DNA from: 02-FULL-45-11b sp041663485
GTDB lineage: Bacteria; Patescibacteriota; Patescibacteriia; Buchananbacterales; UBA6539
NCBI GenBank assembly: GCA_041663485.1
Contig: JBAYMO010000005.1
Span: forward strand, 1 to 47,571
Direction: 5' to 3'
DNA length: 47,571 nt
The translations under genes and the position numbers were made by a program. The notes under the pieces were generated by a model. That model did not search any database. It was not told the DNA's origin and was given only the letters and a program-made list of their open reading frames with translations. How positions within the stretch are numbered: the stretch's first letter is position 1; every line of letters starts with the position of its first letter. This document shows positions 45,242 to 47,571 of the stretch, in pieces.

Positions 45242-46003
45242 ATGTCAGAATATTATAATCCAAATCGCTCAAAAAATTTATATGATCCTAAGGCTAAAAC
45301 ACCATTCAAACTTAGCCGCAGTAAAATCGATTTATTTTTGAATTGTCCGCGCTGTTTTTATTTAGATCGAAGACTGGGTGTTGGGCAGCCGCCCGGTTTT
45401 CCATTTTCTTTAAACTCCGCCGTGGATGCTTTATTAAAAAAAGAATTCGATATCTCTCGCGCGGCCAAGTCCGTCCACCCGTTGCAAGAAAAATATGGTA
45501 TTGATGCTGTCCCAATCGCGCACGAAAATTTGGATCAATGGCGGCACAATTTTACCGGCATTCAATATTTACATAAAAAGACTAATTTTTTGGTTTTTGG
45601 TGCCATTGATGATTTGTGGCAAAATTCTGCCGGCGAGTATATCGTGGTTGATTACAAGTCTACCAGCAAAGAAGGAACGATTACGGCTTTAGACAAAGAT
45701 TGGCAAATTGGTTATAAAAGACAAATGGAAGTTTATCAATGGCTTTTGCGTCAAAACGGTTTGAAAGTTTCTAATACCGGTTACTTTGTTTATTGCAATG
45801 GCCAAACTGACCGAAAAGCCTTTGACGCAAAATTGGAATTTGATATTACTTTGATTCCTTACGAGGGCAATGATAGTTGGGTGGAGAAAGCTGTGATTGA
45901 AGCGCAAAAATGTTTAGCTGCCAACAAAATTCCTAAGTCGGGCGCGGCATGTGATTTTTGTGCTTATTTTTCTGCCCGAGCCAAGGTGGAAAAGAAAAAA
46001 TAA
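45242..46003 (+). CDS. Cas4/RecB-like PD-(D/E)XK exonuclease with Cys cluster
   Basis: The 253-aa protein has the RecB-family motifs in order: FKLSRSKIDLFLNCPRCFYL (first two Cys), FGAIDDLWQ (Asp of motif II), YIVVDYKSTSKEG (Asp and Lys), and YKRQMEVYQWLLRQ (motif with Gln and Tyr). A C-terminal ACDFCAY supplies two more Cys. Four Cys in this arrangement hold a 4Fe-4S cluster in Cas4 and AddB. No CRISPR array or cas gene is near, so it is a stand-alone nuclease, probably in DNA repair. No SD. Confidence 0.88.
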   Translation: MSEYYNPNRSKNLYDPKAKTPFKLSRSKIDLFLNCPRCFYLDRRLGVGQPPGFPFSLNSAVDALLKKEFDISRAAKSVHPLQEKYGIDAVPIAHENLDQWRHNFTGIQYLHKKTNFLVFGAIDDLWQNSAGEYIVVDYKSTSKEGTITALDKDWQIGYKRQMEVYQWLLRQNGLKVSNTGYFVYCNGQTDRKAFDAKLEFDITLIPYEGNDSWVEKAVIEAQKCLAANKIPKSGAACDFCAYFSARAKVEKKK

Positions 46004-46018
46004 TTTGATTTTTATAAT

Positions 46019-46052
46019 AAAAAAACCACCCCGCCGGGCGGGGTGGTTTTTT
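46019..46052. terminator. Bidirectional terminator between the Cas4-like gene and gdhA
   Basis: ACCACCCC (46025-46032) pairs with GGGGTGGT (46040-46047), with additional G-C pairs toward the loop and A6/T6 on the outside. It serves both convergent genes. Confidence 0.92.
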
Positions 46053-46061
46053 AAGTAAAAT

Positions 46062-47309
46062 TTATTTGGTAATTCTTTTTAAAGCGACGATGAAAGCGGC
46101 AGTACGCAAATCGGTTTGGTATTTTTTGGCGGCCGTGCCGATATTGTTCAGTGCCTTGATCATGATTTTTTTCAGCTCACGTTTAACTTTAATTTTTGAC
46201 CATTTGATATGATGGATATTTTGAAACCACTCAAAATAGGAGACTGTCACACCTCCGGCATTAGCTAAAACATCGGGAATTATAATTACGCCTTTTTTTA
46301 ATAAAATGGTTTCAGCTTCCGGCGCGATTGGTCCATTAGCTAATTCCAGAATTATTTTAGCTTTAATTTTGTTGGCGTTTTGTTTGGTGATTTGATTTTC
46401 TAAGGCCGCCAAAATCAAAATATCACAAGGTTGTTCCAGAATTTTTTGAGGCGGTAAGTGTTTATGATTTTTGCATTGGCAATAAATTTTTTTGCAAGTG
46501 CAAATATCAACTCGACCTGATGACTTTTTGATTTTTTCAATCACGTGAGAATCAAAACCTTTCCGGGTCGGGTCAATCACAGCCGTTTGTGAATCGGAAA
46601 CGCCCATGATTTTAAAGCCGGCATGATAAAGTAAGTCAGCCATGTTAGCGCCGGCATTGCCAAAACCTTGAATCACGACTTTTTGCTTTTGAGGTTTTAA
46701 TTTAAGCTTTTTAGTCATGGTATCTAAAATGTAAAAACCGCCGTCGGCGGTAGCGGTATCTCGACCCAAAGAGCCGCCGGCCGCAATGGTTTTACCGGTA
46801 ATCACTGCCGGCTGTTTTTTACCGGTTATCTTGGCGTATTCATCAGCCATCCAATCCATAATTTGAGAAGTGGTATTGACATCCGGCGCGGGTACGTCGA
46901 TTTTTGGCCCTAGGCGTTTAGCAAAAGCTCTGATATATGCGCGGGAAATTTTTTCTATTTCTTTTGGACTGTATTTTTTCGGATCAATTACTACGCCGCC
47001 TTTGCCGCCGCCGAAAGGAATGCCGACCACGGCGGTTTTAATCGTCATCCAAAAAGATAAAGCTTTGACTTCATCTAAAGTTACATTTTGATGAAAACGA
47101 ATGCCGCCTTTGTAAGGTCCGCGGCGATTATTGTGTTGAACGCGCAAGGCCATAAATTTCTTGATTTTACCGTTGTCCAGTTCGATCGGAATTTCGGCCT
47201 TAAGGATTTTTTTGGGAGTTTGTAGTCGGGCCAGGTCGGTATTTTTTAAACCCATTTTTTTTGCCGCTTTGGCTAGTTGTTGTTTGGCGTTAGCGAAAGG
47301 ATTAGTCAT
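46062..47309 (-). CDS. gdhA: Glutamate dehydrogenase with a Cys-rich insertion
   Basis: GDH links glutamate and 2-oxoglutarate with NAD(P). The 415-aa chain shows VQHNNRRGPYKGGIRFHQNV, IPFGGGKGGVVIDPK (catalytic Lys region), PAPDVNTTSQIMDWMADEY and the dinucleotide motif VVIQGFGNAGAN. At about residue 265 an insertion carries DICTCKKIYCQCKNHKHLPP, four Cys plus two His not seen in common GDHs. It may bind a metal or be redox-sensitive, which is inference. ANGPIAPEAE and DVLANAGGVTVSYFEW are normal. It starts 3 bp after the end of the upstream methyltransferase gene. No SD. Confidence 0.94.
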   Translation of the reverse strand: MTNPFANAKQQLAKAAKKMGLKNTDLARLQTPKKILKAEIPIELDNGKIKKFMALRVQHNNRRGPYKGGIRFHQNVTLDEVKALSFWMTIKTAVVGIPFGGGKGGVVIDPKKYSPKEIEKISRAYIRAFAKRLGPKIDVPAPDVNTTSQIMDWMADEYAKITGKKQPAVITGKTIAAGGSLGRDTATADGGFYILDTMTKKLKLKPQKQKVVIQGFGNAGANMADLLYHAGFKIMGVSDSQTAVIDPTRKGFDSHVIEKIKKSSGRVDICTCKKIYCQCKNHKHLPPQKILEQPCDILILAALENQITKQNANKIKAKIILELANGPIAPEAETILLKKGVIIIPDVLANAGGVTVSYFEWFQNIHHIKWSKIKVKRELKKIMIKALNNIGTAAKKYQTDLRTAAFIVALKRITK

Positions 47310-47312
47310 AAT

Positions 47313-47571
47313 TTATTTAGTATAAAGATATAATTTACCCACTTTTTTATTGTGGGGGTTTAAATAATAAATTTTTTTAGCCTGCCAGTGGGGAAGATTA
47401 AAGCCGTAACAAGCCACCTGGGCGCCAGGTTTTAATTCTTTAATCAATTTTTTTTCTACTTCTGCCATGACGGTGTCAATCAAAAAACAAACTACAACAT
47501 CAGCATCACTTAAATCAGCCTCGTAAAAATTTTTAAATATAATTCTAGCTTGACTGTGTTTTCGTAATATA
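47313..47571 (-). CDS. C-terminal part of a class I SAM methyltransferase (partial)
   Basis: A minus-strand frame enters from the window edge and ends at TAA (47315-47313). The visible 85 residues contain IIFKNFYEADLSDADVVVCF, then LIDTVMAEVEKKLIKELKPG, CYGFNLPHWQAKKI and a final VGKLYLYTK. This order (strand 4 with LSDADVV, helix, ELKPGA, strand with a GFxLP turn, last beta hairpin) is that of small methyltransferases related to the FAM173/DOT1-like group. The N-terminal SAM-binding motifs are outside the window. It forms an operon with gdhA (3-bp gap). Confidence 0.65.
   Translation of the reverse strand, partial: ILRKHSQARIIFKNFYEADLSDADVVVCFLIDTVMAEVEKKLIKELKPGAQVACYGFNLPHWQAKKIYYLNPHNKKVGKLYLYTK

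Noticed and set aside
45242..46003. Cas4 of a CRISPR system
   Set aside because: No cas1, cas2 or repeat array is present within the window, so only a Cas4-like fold is claimed.
1..47571. tRNA, rRNA, tmRNA, SRP RNA or CRISPR arrays
   Set aside because: I searched by eye for their conserved blocks and regularly spaced repeats and saw none. A covariance-model scan would be needed to exclude divergent ones.
1..47571. Chimeric assembly as the cause of GC shifts
   Set aside because: GC-rich and AT-rich genes alternate at least seven times, often within a few hundred bases and with shared terminators, which a misassembly would not produce.
1..47571. UGA recoding as in Absconditabacteria/Gracilibacteria
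   Set aside because: Several genes end in TGA at the expected family end, such as purE and the gpII-like gene, and internal in-frame TGA codons are not needed to explain any gene.

Overview
The window looks like a chromosomal segment of a Patescibacteria (CPR) bacterium that uses the standard genetic code. TGA is a normal stop here, which argues against the Absconditabacteria/Gracilibacteria recoding. Supporting traits are very short intergenic spaces, many small cytosolic genes, an Elp3 with a bacterial neighbour resembling Trm9, a tiny CxxC/CxxC zinc-ribbon protein, a partial purine pathway with a cyclohydrolase-only PurH, and a general lack of Shine-Dalgarno (SD) sequences in front of AT-rich housekeeping genes. 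The lineage below phylum level cannot be read from the sequence alone.

Layout. 1-2.9 kb: end of an acidic protein, a RodZ-like membrane HTH protein, recA, a REP-associated transposase and a GIY-YIG protein. 2.9-9.0 kb: ABC-F ATPase, phosphofructokinase with PPi-type signature residues, an unknown acidic protein, a DEDDh exonuclease, an LRR lipoprotein, a small unknown gene and a Nudix hydrolase. 9.0-11.0 kb (minus): rpsF-ssb-rpsR-efp, preceded by a structured leader that ends in a terminator. 11.0-13.7 kb: a zinc-ribbon protein behind a highly structured leader, two overlapping receiver-like proteins and a THUMP/UPF0020-type RNA methyltransferase. 13.7-17.2 kb: a PilB/GspE ATPase, a decayed IS200/IS605 element, a duplicated ychF 3' end and ychF.

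17.2-27.7 kb is a probable integrated mobile element of about 10.5 kb. It carries a large serine recombinase, an excisionase-like HTH protein, a 55-aa protein, a filamentous-phage gpII-like replication protein, a coiled-coil/wHTH-like protein, and a plus-strand operon of SF1 helicase-DUF559 nuclease, TM0106-type RecB nuclease/RNase H-like exonuclease and an unknown protein. The operon is a credible but undescribed defence or DNA-processing module. The element appears to have inserted exactly at the ychF start codon: an 8-bp core (TCAATATG on the minus strand) occurs at both ends, and joining the ends keeps the recombinase frame open with a new 21-aa tail.

27.7-33.8 kb: adenylate-kinase-like gene, purB-purH(N), purE-purC, a LigD phosphoesterase domain and a lipoprotein. 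The two pur units start with near-identical promoter-plus-hairpin modules. 33.8-38.2 kb: a three-gene unknown membrane operon, glyA-folD, a Nudix gene, and a leader peptide followed by a zinc-finger-like protein. 38.3-47.6 kb: elp3 next to a trm9-like methyltransferase, a bactofilin-like membrane protein, phosphomannomutase, glutamate racemase, a YgjP-type metallopeptidase, a Cas4-like nuclease, glutamate dehydrogenase and the end of a methyltransferase.

Two gene classes alternate throughout. AT-rich genes almost never have an SD and often have extended -10 promoters or sit leaderless behind a TATAAT. GC-richer units each carry a TTGACA-type promoter, a strong SD and their own terminator. This mosaic of imported or separately regulated cassettes is one of the most striking properties of the window.
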